Part shown: piece after piece, positions 1 to 7,937 of the stretch
Numbering within the stretch: the first letter of the stretch is position 1
Layout: each line of letters opens with the position of its first letter
DNA from: CAZUHB01 sp964620445
GTDB lineage: Bacteria > Planctomycetota > B15-G4 > CAYZWU01
DNA length: 64,000 nucleotides
NCBI GenBank assembly: GCA_964620445.1
Contig: CAZUHB010000002.1
Location: 160,139 to 224,138, forward strand
Reading direction: 5' to 3'
Position numbers and translations under genes: made by a program
The notes under the pieces: model-generated
The model's input: the letters and a program-made list of their open reading frames with translations, nothing else
What the model was told of the DNA's origin: nothing
Databases searched by the model: none

Positions 1-612
1 CCGCCCCCACGGCCCATAGACACTGAAGAACCTCAGACCCACCCCGCTGATCCCGTGGAGACGACTGTAAGAGGAAGCCATGATCTCGTTGGCTATCTTG
101 GATATCGCGTAGAGGGAGACCGGTTTCTCCAGCAAATCGTCTTCCTCGAAGGGCTTCTTCTCGTTTTCACCGTACACGGAGCTCGAGGACGCGTAGATGA
201 GATTCGTGATGTCTTTTTTCCGGCATTCTTCGATGATGTTCAGAAAGCCCTTGATATTGGTGTCGACATAAGTTTGGGGATTCTCCACCGAATAGCGCAC
301 TCCGGCTTGCGCGGCCAGGTGAATGACCATATCGAAACCACTTGGGGAAAACAATCCGCTCAGTTCATCGCAGCGAGTGATATCCATCTTCGTGAACTCG
401 AACCTTTTCCGGGGCTCCAGCTCTTTCAGGCGGTTCTCTTTCAATTCCACATCGTAGTAGTCGTTCAGATTGTCGATTCCCAGCACGAGACCACCGTCGT
501 CACAGAGCCTCTTGGCCACGTGGAAACCGATGAACCCGGCGGCCCCCGTCACCAGAAATCGTCTTCCGTCGATGCTCGTTCTTTTGTTTTCTCGGCCGGT
601 ATCGCTACTCAT
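1..612 (-). CDS. UDP-glucuronate 4-epimerase-like SDR (3' part cut off)
   Basis: Extended short-chain dehydrogenase that would invert C4 of a UDP-sugar (UDP-glucuronate to UDP-galacturonate) as precursor for the polysaccharide made by the upstream genes. The first 204 codons are present; relatives are about 320-340 residues, so the C-terminal substrate domain lies outside the window. Visible are the NAD-binding TGAAGFIG motif near residues 22-29, the DNLNDYYD stretch typical of glucuronate epimerases, the Ser-rich ASSSSVYG segment and the catalytic YAISK (YxxxK). The ATG at 612 is 61 bp after the dehydratase stop, so it is probably the distal gene of the same operon. The exact sugar is inferred from family resemblance. 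Confidence 0.85.
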   Translation of the reverse strand, partial: MSSDTGRENKRTSIDGRRFLVTGAAGFIGFHVAKRLCDDGGLVLGIDNLNDYYDVELKENRLKELEPRKRFEFTKMDITRCDELSGLFSPSGFDMVIHLAAQAGVRYSVENPQTYVDTNIKGFLNIIEECRKKDITNLIYASSSSVYGENEKKPFEEDDLLEKPVSLYAISKIANEIMASSYSRLHGISGVGLRFFSVYGPWGR

Positions 613-673
613 CACGCATCACACCTTCTTCGTTTTTCTATCCGCGCATATTGACGGCGCCGATCGGTCGGCG

Positions 674-2551
674 TCACTCATCGCCCGCACGCTCCTTCCC
701 GTCCTTGTCGGCCGCCGCGCCCGCCTCGTCCTTGTTCGATGCATTCGAAAAGGAGGGGACGATCTTCAAGAGGAAGCGCCTGATCGCCTCTTGGTTATTC
801 TTCTCCGATTCGTCCAGGAGATCGAGCAACAAACTGTCGAACTCGCCTTTTATCGGGGAATTTCGAGCCACGTAAATCTTGTCGAATTGCGTCGCTTCCG
901 TGCCCTCTTCGGCGGTCAAATACTCCTCGAAAAGTTTCTCTCCAGGCCTTATCCCCGCGAAGACGATCTTAATGTCTTCGCCCGGCTCGTAACCCGAGAA
1001 CTTGATCATGTCGGTTGCGAGATCCACGATCTTGACGGGCTCTCCCATGTCGAGTACGAAAACCGTGCCGTTCATGTTCAAACCGCCGGCCTCGAGAACG
1101 AGTTGAGCCGCTTCCGGAATGGTCATGAAATAGCGTTTCATGTCGGGATGGGTGACGGTGAGGGGACCGCCTTTCTTGATCTGCTCCCGAAAGAGGGGGA
1201 TGACGCTTCCCCGGCTGCCGAGAACATTTCCGAAACGCACTGAAACAAAGATCTGGCCCGTCTTCGTCAACGCCGACGCCCGCATGACAACACACTCCGC
1301 CACCCGTTTGGACGCTCCCATGACCGAGGTCGGATTGACGGCCTTGTCGGTCGAGATATTGACGAAGTGACCGATGTCGCACTCGAGAGCGGCCTCGACC
1401 AGGTTCAGAGTCCCCTGGACGTTGTTGAGAATCGCCTCGTCGGGATTGATCTCCATCAGGGGGACATGCTTGTGTGCCGCCGCATGAAAAATGACATCCG
1501 GACGATGGGTACGGAGGATCGTGAATATTTTTTCCCGGTTTCTGATATCGGCGACGATGACCCGATAATTCAAGTCCGGCCAGGCGGTCCGCGTCTTGTG
1601 CTCCGCGCTGAAGAGACTGTTCTCCCCCCTCCCGAGAAAGATCACCCTTTCCGGCTTGAATCGCGCCACTTGATTGACGATCTCGGACCCGATCGACCCG
1701 CCCGCGCCAGTGACCAGGACGACCTTGTTCTCCAGGTACCCGGCGATCTTGTCCAGATCGAGCTCGACCGGCTCGCGGCGCAGCAGGTCTTCCACGTCGA
1801 CCTCGCGGAGCTGCGAGACGAAGACCTTGTCTGTGAGGATCTCGTAGAGCCCCGGTAGCGTCTTGAAGGGGAGCTTGGTCTTCTGCGCCAGTTCGACGAT
1901 CCGTCTGATCACATTTCCCGGCGCCGACGGCATGGCGATGAGGATCTCATCCGCATTGATCTCGGCCACCACGCGCGGGAGATCCTCGATCGTCCCCAGG
2001 ACCGGGGCGTCATAGAGGATCTGCCGGTGCTTGCTCCTGTCGTCGTCCACGTAGGCAACGGGCAGCATTCCCGACTCGGGACGCCGTTGCATCTCGCGGG
2101 CGATCATGATGCCCGTCTCACCCGCCCCCACGATCACCACGCGACGCGGTTCGTCCGCGCCGGCGGCGGCCGTGCTCTCGTAATAGAGGCGCATGACCAG
2201 GCGAGCGCCGCCCAGGCTCATGATGGCCAGCATGCTCTCGATCACAGGTATGGACCTCGGAATTTTCAAAATCGGTTGGAGCGCGAAGGAGATGGCGAAG
2301 AGACAGATGCAGACCACACCCACGGCCTGGATCAGCACGATCAGATCCCGCGCGCTCACATTACGCCAGCCGCGCCGGTGAAAGCCGAAGAAGACCAGCA
2401 CGAATCCCTTGAAGGGAAGCCCCACGGCCACGCACACGAAAATGTTCTCCCAGTAATCCTGGAGATTCTCCAGCCGCAGCCAGTAGGCGAGGGGAACGGG
2501 AATCGTCCACAGAACGAGGTCGAGAAGTATTTTTGAAATGGTCCGACTCAT
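674..2551 (-). CDS. CapD/FlaA1/WbpM-type nucleotide-sugar 4,6-dehydratase, membrane-anchored
   Basis: 625 residues. The N-terminal third is a membrane region of about four helices, then a CoA-binding-like Rossmann segment (VGAGETG near 141). The catalytic SDR domain starts near 275 with VLVTGAGGSIGSE. The catalytic region reads STDKAVNPTSVMGASKR, with Met in place of the usual SDR Tyr, as is known for WbpM/FlaA1 UDP-GlcNAc 4,6-dehydratases. It likely makes a 4-keto-6-deoxy sugar that the adjacent DegT aminotransferase aminates, giving the diamino or amino-deoxy sugar that begins a repeat unit. The ATG overlaps the aminotransferase stop (ATGA), so the two are translationally coupled. Confidence 0.9.
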   Translation of the reverse strand: MSRTISKILLDLVLWTIPVPLAYWLRLENLQDYWENIFVCVAVGLPFKGFVLVFFGFHRRGWRNVSARDLIVLIQAVGVVCICLFAISFALQPILKIPRSIPVIESMLAIMSLGGARLVMRLYYESTAAAGADEPRRVVIVGAGETGIMIAREMQRRPESGMLPVAYVDDDRSKHRQILYDAPVLGTIEDLPRVVAEINADEILIAMPSAPGNVIRRIVELAQKTKLPFKTLPGLYEILTDKVFVSQLREVDVEDLLRREPVELDLDKIAGYLENKVVLVTGAGGSIGSEIVNQVARFKPERVIFLGRGENSLFSAEHKTRTAWPDLNYRVIVADIRNREKIFTILRTHRPDVIFHAAAHKHVPLMEINPDEAILNNVQGTLNLVEAALECDIGHFVNISTDKAVNPTSVMGASKRVAECVVMRASALTKTGQIFVSVRFGNVLGSRGSVIPLFREQIKKGGPLTVTHPDMKRYFMTIPEAAQLVLEAGGLNMNGTVFVLDMGEPVKIVDLATDMIKFSGYEPGEDIKIVFAGIRPGEKLFEEYLTAEEGTEATQFDKIYVARNSPIKGEFDSLLLDLLDESEKNNQEAIRRFLLKIVPSFSNASNKDEAGAAADKDGKERAGDE

Positions 2552-3669
2552 TTCTTGAACACTCCCGCGGCGGCGACGAGTGCGGCCACCACCGACTCCA
2601 CCTGCTCCCTGCCGAGATTGTTGTGAAAAGGGAGTGCCAGGGTGCGTCGGGCGATCGACTCGGTCGCACTCAGGGCGCCCCGGGGTACCGTGACCCGCTC
2701 CTTGATGTAAGGCTGAAGATGCAGGGGCGGAAAATAGGCGCGCGCGGGGATCTTCCGCTTCCCCATCGTTTCGATGACGCGGTCGCGATCGATCCCCTCG
2801 GCCAGAGTGACCACGTAGACGAACCAGCTCATGCGCACATGAGGCTTTACCCGCGGAAGGACGATCCCCCCGTATCGGGCGAGTCTCTGGCCGTACATTT
2901 CGGCCACGCCCTGCCGTTTCTCGATGAAGGTCTCGATCCGCTTCAGCTGCGACAGACCCAGGGCGGCCGACATTTCGTCCATCCTGTAGTTGTACCCGAG
3001 CCGCTCATGCTCGAGCCAGGCTCCCATGCGGCCGCGCCCCTGGTTGGAAAGACCGCGGCACCGATCGGCGATCTCATCGCTGTCCGTCACGATGATTCCA
3101 CCCTCGCCCGTGGTCATCTGCTTGTTCGGGTAAAAGGCGAAGGCCGCAGCCTCCCCGAACCGCCCCAGTTTGATCCCCCTGTACTCCGCGCCGAGCGCCT
3201 CGCAGGAATCATCGATCACGCGCAAGCCGTGCTCCTCGGCGATCCTCGATATCGCGTCCCACTCGGCTGGATGCCCGAAGATGTCCACGGCCATGACGGC
3301 TTTCGTCTTCGCCGTGATCTTCCGCTCCATGTCGTCGGGATCGATATTGAACGTCTCCCTTTCGACATCCACGAAAACCGGCACGGCGCCCGCGTAGAGG
3401 ATCGCGTTCACGCTGGCGGCGAAGGTAAACGACGGAAGGAGCACCTCGTCACCCTGGCCGATCCCCAAGGCCTTGACGATCAGGTGGAGAGCCGCCGTAC
3501 CCGAACTCACGGCGACGGCGTGCTTCACCCCCACGTAACCGGCGATGGCCTTCTCGAAAGCCGCGGTCCTCGGACCGAGCGCCAGCCGCCCGGAGCGGAT
3601 CACCTCGGCCACCGCCTCCACGTCCGATTCATCGATGTCGGGCATCGACATGGGAATGATTTCGCTCAT
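2548..3669 (-). CDS. DegT/DnrJ/EryC1/StrS family sugar aminotransferase
   Basis: 373 residues, normal full length for PLP-dependent nucleotide-sugar aminotransferases. GTAALHL near residue 60 binds the cofactor phosphate, IDDSCEALGAEYRG carries the PLP-ring Asp, and the Schiff-base Lys lies in YPNKQMTTGEGG near 183. The substrate is probably the 4-keto sugar released by the downstream CapD-type dehydratase, given the overlapping ATGA junction. The start ATG at 3669 also overlaps the preceding stop and has an AAGGTGG ribosome-binding site inside the end of that gene. Product specificity (C3 or C4 amine) cannot be read from the sequence. Confidence 0.92.
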   Translation of the reverse strand: MSEIIPMSMPDIDESDVEAVAEVIRSGRLALGPRTAAFEKAIAGYVGVKHAVAVSSGTAALHLIVKALGIGQGDEVLLPSFTFAASVNAILYAGAVPVFVDVERETFNIDPDDMERKITAKTKAVMAVDIFGHPAEWDAISRIAEEHGLRVIDDSCEALGAEYRGIKLGRFGEAAAFAFYPNKQMTTGEGGIIVTDSDEIADRCRGLSNQGRGRMGAWLEHERLGYNYRMDEMSAALGLSQLKRIETFIEKRQGVAEMYGQRLARYGGIVLPRVKPHVRMSWFVYVVTLAEGIDRDRVIETMGKRKIPARAYFPPLHLQPYIKERVTVPRGALSATESIARRTLALPFHNNLGREQVESVVAALVAAAGVFKK

Positions 3670-6600
3670 CGAACCACCTTCAGCACTATTTCCGTCTCAC
3701 CGCTGTCCACCGAAAGAAGAGGAGCGTTCTGGGGCCACATCCTGAGACTGAGGTATTCGACGGTTCCGTCGAGCGCCTCCAGCTCTTGCGTCTCTTCCAC
3801 GATCTGTCCGCAATAGTACACGGGATCCTCTTTCATGTCCCTGAGCATCCGGCTCTGCCCCGAGACGACCGCCATATCCTCGTCGAGAAGCCGGAGCCTG
3901 ACACGGCAGCTCTCCGCCATCGTGTCGGTCAGTTCCCAAAAGAGGGTGATGCGAAGCGCTCCGACCCCGTCGGACCGGCCTCCGCGGCCGATCCTGTAAC
4001 CGTAAAGGCTGGCCTTTCCCCCGAAATCGATGTTGGTCACCCGCGCCGGTTCGATGAAGCAAGACCTTTCGAAGTCGGGATCGAGCAGGGCGAGCCGCTC
4101 GCACGCGCGGCGGTGTGTGGGCACCTTGACGAGCACCCTTCCGTAGGCGTCGCGCGCGTCGTCGAGACGCCCCGCCCCCTCGTAGGCGAGCCCCAGGAAG
4201 TACCAGATCAGGTGGTCGTTCTGCCAGCCCGCCCCGGCCGGCTGAAGGCTCTCCTCGAGAAGCGCCGCCCCCTCCTCGCGCCGCCCATCGAGAACGGCGA
4301 TCCCTCCGGCGATGAGCGCGTGATAACGGCGTTGCGATTCGGTGCGCGGTTCGATCCTCGCGAGCACTCCCAGTGCCTTGTCGGCCACATCGGCCCTGAT
4401 CTCGTCGTTGAGCAGGATGAGCCGCAGGAGATGATCGAGCGGATAGCTGTAGAGCGGATACTCGTCGGCCACGCCCGCCATGCGAGCAAGATCGGCGGCC
4501 AGAACGAGCGCCTCGGGATTGGCCCAGTCTTCGTCGATGATCTCCAGGACCTTCCTGAAGGACTGGCGATACTGGCCGCTGCCGCGCAGAGCGAGCGCCT
4601 CCTGCAGCTTCCGGTGGTCCCTTTGTCTCGTCAGGGTGCGGTAAGTGCGGGCAGCGCTCTTTCGCTCCATGAAACGGCCGAGGATTGCGAGGACCGACGC
4701 TTTCCGCCCTGCCACCGAAATCTGGATGTCGAGGCGCTCCGTCTCATCCATCGCCTCTTCACCGGACGGTTGCGCGCAGAGCTCCCATGTCGCCTCGAGA
4801 CTGCGGAGAACGGCATCCCACTCCTTCCTCTCCCAGAGGAAGGCGGAGAACTGCTCCTGGGCGGCGATCGTGTCGGGTGTGACGGCGAAAAGAGGATCGA
4901 TCCCTTCGAAGGCTCCCTCCACGAGAGCGTAGACCCGCTCTGCGTAGTCCGGCTCGATCGACAGGCAGCGTTTCAGGCGGTCGAGGCCCCCTTCCCCGCG
5001 GAGCGGGCCGTCCCGCGGTGTCTCGCGATCGTACCGACCGAGAAGGGCGATCTTCCCGGAGAGAAAAAGCGTCCGCGGCTTGCGGGGCGCGAGCCAGAGC
5101 GCGATACGAGCCTCCTCGCTGGCTGTCGTTCCGCCCTCGACGGGCCCTCCGATCTCGGACACGATCTCGGCCAGGAGGAGGTGATGGGCGCTCTTCGCGG
5201 GCGCCAGGTCGATTGCCTCCCGGAGGAAGCTCTCCGCCTTCTCGAGGAACGGTTTACGCTCCACCGTCATCTCCGCCGCGAGTTGATTGAAGATCGCCTC
5301 CTCCAGTACCGACAGGTCGGCGCCGGGAGCCGCATCGCCGGTCACGACATTCATGAGCACCCGGGCCTGTTGCCGAACGATCGCGTTCGCCTCGCGCACT
5401 CTCTGTATCCCCTCGAGGTAGAGGAGGAGCGGATTGCGTTGGTCGAGGCCGCGCGCCCTCTCGAGCGCCTGCAGTGGTTCGATATCCGATTTCTCGTCGA
5501 TCGGAAGAAAGTGATAGAGCCGCGGCTGCTCGATCCTGGTATCGGTCGCGGCCAGGTAGTGGTTGAGGTGGATGTCGGACAGGGCGGAACGAACGGGCTG
5601 GATGGCGAGCATTCCGAAAAGGGCCAAGGCGATCGCACCGAACGCAAACCGTACGGACCGGGACCGCAGGTGCAGTGTCATTTCCTTGTTCTTTGCGTGC
5701 GAATGGCGGCTCCTTCCCGGCATGTTGACCGCCACGTACCAGATCCCGACGACCGCCGCGAAGACGAGACTGTTCGAGGTGACCTTGTAGAGGTTGAAAT
5801 CGAAGAAGCTGTGAATCAACATGGCCAGACACCCCGCGAGCGCCCCCGTGGCGATCCAGCGGCAGAAGGTGTCGCGCCGCCCGAGGGTTTTCCTGGTCAG
5901 GGCGATGAAAAGGTAAAGGACGCCCCCAACGGCGATCAGTCCGCCGATCACACCGGTTTCGCAAATCACCTGGAGCCAGTCGTTGTGGGCAAAGGCCGCG
6001 GACTTGTCGCCAAAACGGGACGACTGGAACCTCTCGAATGCTTCCTTGAAGGTGCCCAGCCCCGTGCCGAGAACCGGAAAGTCACCGATCATCGCCAGGG
6101 AGGACTTCCAGAGATCGAGACGCGCCTCCCAGGAGAGCGACTCGCCGGTGGCAACCTCCTCTATCTTGTCGACCACGATGTCCGTGTCCCCGCCGAGGAA
6201 GAGGCACAGAATCGCCACGATCAGGAGGAAAGCGGCGAGCATGTATTTGCGCGCTCCGGTGGTCATTCCGAGAAAGAGAAAGAAGGGGATCCACGCTCCC
6301 ACGGCGGCGCTGATCCCGGCTCGGGAGAGGGAAAAAAAGATGGCGATCGTCATGACGACAACAAGGATTCCCAGCAGCGCCTGATGATGAACGCGGCTGG
6401 AAGACATCGTCTCCAGGGCCTTGACCTTGAAGCTTCCGCCCCTGATTTCCCGGGGCGCGAGCGCCATGCAGAGTCCCACTGTCACGGGCACGACCATCTC
6501 GAGGAGTCCGGCGAAATGGTTCTTGTTGATGAAGGTGCCTGACACGGCGTTGCGCGAGAAGATCCTCTCGTTCCACAAAATGCTCTCGCCCCCGGAGACG

Positions 6601-7121
6601 TAATCGACGAATCCGTAGATCGACTCGAAGGCGCCCACCGCGATCATCGCCGCGATCACCGTCAAGACCTGTCCGCGCGTCCTGAAGGTGTTGACGATGA
6701 CGAGAAAAACGAGAAAGACGGTGACGATCCGCCTCAATTCCCATGACGTGTGATAGGGCGTGAGAGATATGGTCCGCGCCGCACCGCCCTCGGCGCCGGC
6801 GGGAAGCGTCCTGTCATAGACCTCGGCCGTGGCCGGCGAGACCGTTTCCAGGAGGCCCGGGGGGAGAGGCAGGAGTTGCAGTCCGACGGCGAGGACAAAG
6901 AGGCCGATCAGCATGAAGACCGGCTCTCTCACGAGCACGAGCTTCCCCCGCCTGACCGCTTGCAGACACCAGACCAGGGTCATGAAAAGGGCAAGAACGA
7001 AGAGCGTATTTTTAGCCCATGGAGCGACCGCACCCATGGCCACGGGCGAGAGCACGATCATTGCCACCAGGATTGACAGCACGATGCCGTCGACAATGTC
7101 GATTCCTTCTTTCTGTTCCAT
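3666..7121 (-). CDS. O-antigen ligase/polymerase (Wzy_C) with TPRs and C-terminal beta domain
   Basis: About 1151 residues. The first ~480 are polytopic, with roughly a dozen hydrophobic segments and the periplasmic loop typical of Wzy_C proteins (NAVSGTFINKNHFAG, then GTGLGTFKEAFERF and FAHNDWLQ). Next comes a long helical region with TPR-like repeats (about 560-1010). The last ~130 residues (from NIDFGGKASLYGYRIG) look like a beta-sandwich module. The protein probably polymerises or ligates the exported glycan at the inner membrane. I chose ATG 7121 over the upstream GTG 7127 because AGGGTGAG sits at a workable distance only from the ATG. Its stop overlaps the aminotransferase start. Confidence 0.85.
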   Translation of the reverse strand: MEQKEGIDIVDGIVLSILVAMIVLSPVAMGAVAPWAKNTLFVLALFMTLVWCLQAVRRGKLVLVREPVFMLIGLFVLAVGLQLLPLPPGLLETVSPATAEVYDRTLPAGAEGGAARTISLTPYHTSWELRRIVTVFLVFLVIVNTFRTRGQVLTVIAAMIAVGAFESIYGFVDYVSGGESILWNERIFSRNAVSGTFINKNHFAGLLEMVVPVTVGLCMALAPREIRGGSFKVKALETMSSSRVHHQALLGILVVVMTIAIFFSLSRAGISAAVGAWIPFFLFLGMTTGARKYMLAAFLLIVAILCLFLGGDTDIVVDKIEEVATGESLSWEARLDLWKSSLAMIGDFPVLGTGLGTFKEAFERFQSSRFGDKSAAFAHNDWLQVICETGVIGGLIAVGGVLYLFIALTRKTLGRRDTFCRWIATGALAGCLAMLIHSFFDFNLYKVTSNSLVFAAVVGIWYVAVNMPGRSRHSHAKNKEMTLHLRSRSVRFAFGAIALALFGMLAIQPVRSALSDIHLNHYLAATDTRIEQPRLYHFLPIDEKSDIEPLQALERARGLDQRNPLLLYLEGIQRVREANAIVRQQARVLMNVVTGDAAPGADLSVLEEAIFNQLAAEMTVERKPFLEKAESFLREAIDLAPAKSAHHLLLAEIVSEIGGPVEGGTTASEEARIALWLAPRKPRTLFLSGKIALLGRYDRETPRDGPLRGEGGLDRLKRCLSIEPDYAERVYALVEGAFEGIDPLFAVTPDTIAAQEQFSAFLWERKEWDAVLRSLEATWELCAQPSGEEAMDETERLDIQISVAGRKASVLAILGRFMERKSAARTYRTLTRQRDHRKLQEALALRGSGQYRQSFRKVLEIIDEDWANPEALVLAADLARMAGVADEYPLYSYPLDHLLRLILLNDEIRADVADKALGVLARIEPRTESQRRYHALIAGGIAVLDGRREEGAALLEESLQPAGAGWQNDHLIWYFLGLAYEGAGRLDDARDAYGRVLVKVPTHRRACERLALLDPDFERSCFIEPARVTNIDFGGKASLYGYRIGRGGRSDGVGALRITLFWELTDTMAESCRVRLRLLDEDMAVVSGQSRMLRDMKEDPVYYCGQIVEETQELEALDGTVEYLSLRMWPQNAPLLSVDSGETEIVLKVVR

Positions 7122-7166
7122 TCTCACTCACCCTGGACCCTCGCTGGCGCGGCGTCATCAGTTGGC

Positions 7167-7937
7167 TCAAAAACCCTGGCTCTTCCTCAGCTTCGTGTTC
7201 CAGCTCGTACCTGTCATGGGCAAAATATTGCGACCGTCCAGAATCGCTCTCGGATTCCATACGAAAATCCGATCCGCCACTTCCATGCCGGCGATCTCCT
7301 CCACCTTTTTCCTCGCCTCCGAAAGTCCCGGTGGCCGGATCCCCGGGTGGCAGTCGCTGGCCACCAGATGACAGTGGCCGTTCTCGATCAGCGTGACCGC
7401 GCACCGGTAGGGACCGCTCCCGAGTTTGCCCGTCAACGTGGTTGTCGTTACCTGGACATAATGCCCGGCCTGGACGATCTCCCTCACACGTTCCGGGTGG
7501 TACTGAAACTCGTGGTTCCTGGCCGCGTGGGCGATAACGGCCCTGTATCCGCGCCTGCGCAAGGCGTTAAGAAATTCATCCGTTCCCGGAGGCACCAGAT
7601 CGTGCGGCAGTTCGAGAAGCACGTACTTGCCGTAATCGCCGAGGGTCATCGCTTCCCCTCTTTCGAGAAGATCGGGGAGATCGATCGTGATGTGCGTTTC
7701 GCCCCCGGGCAGGACCTTGAGACGGATACCCTTCTCGTCGAGTCGCTCTTGCAGCTCCGCCACGCCCGCGAGCACGGCGTCCCGGCTCACATTGTACACG
7801 CCGTCGAACATGTGGGGCGTGGCCACCATCGTCTCGACACCGTCGCGCACGGCCTCCTCGCAGATCGCGAGCGCCCCGTCCATGTCGGCCGGGCCGTCAT
7901 CAAGCCCTGGGAGGATGTGCGTGTGTACGTCGATCAT
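7167..7937 (-). CDS. CpsB/YwqE-type protein-tyrosine phosphatase (PHP fold)
   Basis: 256 residues, the usual size for the PHP-fold phosphatases that remove phosphate from the tyrosine cluster of polysaccharide kinases. The metal-binding N-terminus MIDVHTHILPGLDDGP and later ATPHMFDGVY, HAARNHEF and ASDCHPG supply the expected His/Asp/Glu ligands for a two- or three-metal centre. Its ATG overlaps the kinase stop (ATGA), matching the common kinase-phosphatase pairing that sets chain length or assembly cycling. It is cytoplasmic with no signal peptide. Confidence 0.92.
   Translation of the reverse strand: MIDVHTHILPGLDDGPADMDGALAICEEAVRDGVETMVATPHMFDGVYNVSRDAVLAGVAELQERLDEKGIRLKVLPGGETHITIDLPDLLERGEAMTLGDYGKYVLLELPHDLVPPGTDEFLNALRRRGYRAVIAHAARNHEFQYHPERVREIVQAGHYVQVTTTTLTGKLGSGPYRCAVTLIENGHCHLVASDCHPGIRPPGLSEARKKVEEIAGMEVADRIFVWNPRAILDGRNILPMTGTSWNTKLRKSQGF

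Noticed and set aside
3786..6542. Long plus-strand frame (918 codons) opposite the ligase gene
   Set aside because: Antisense shadow of a GC-rich gene. Its translation has no recognisable domain, and the minus strand encodes a clear Wzy_C/TPR protein.
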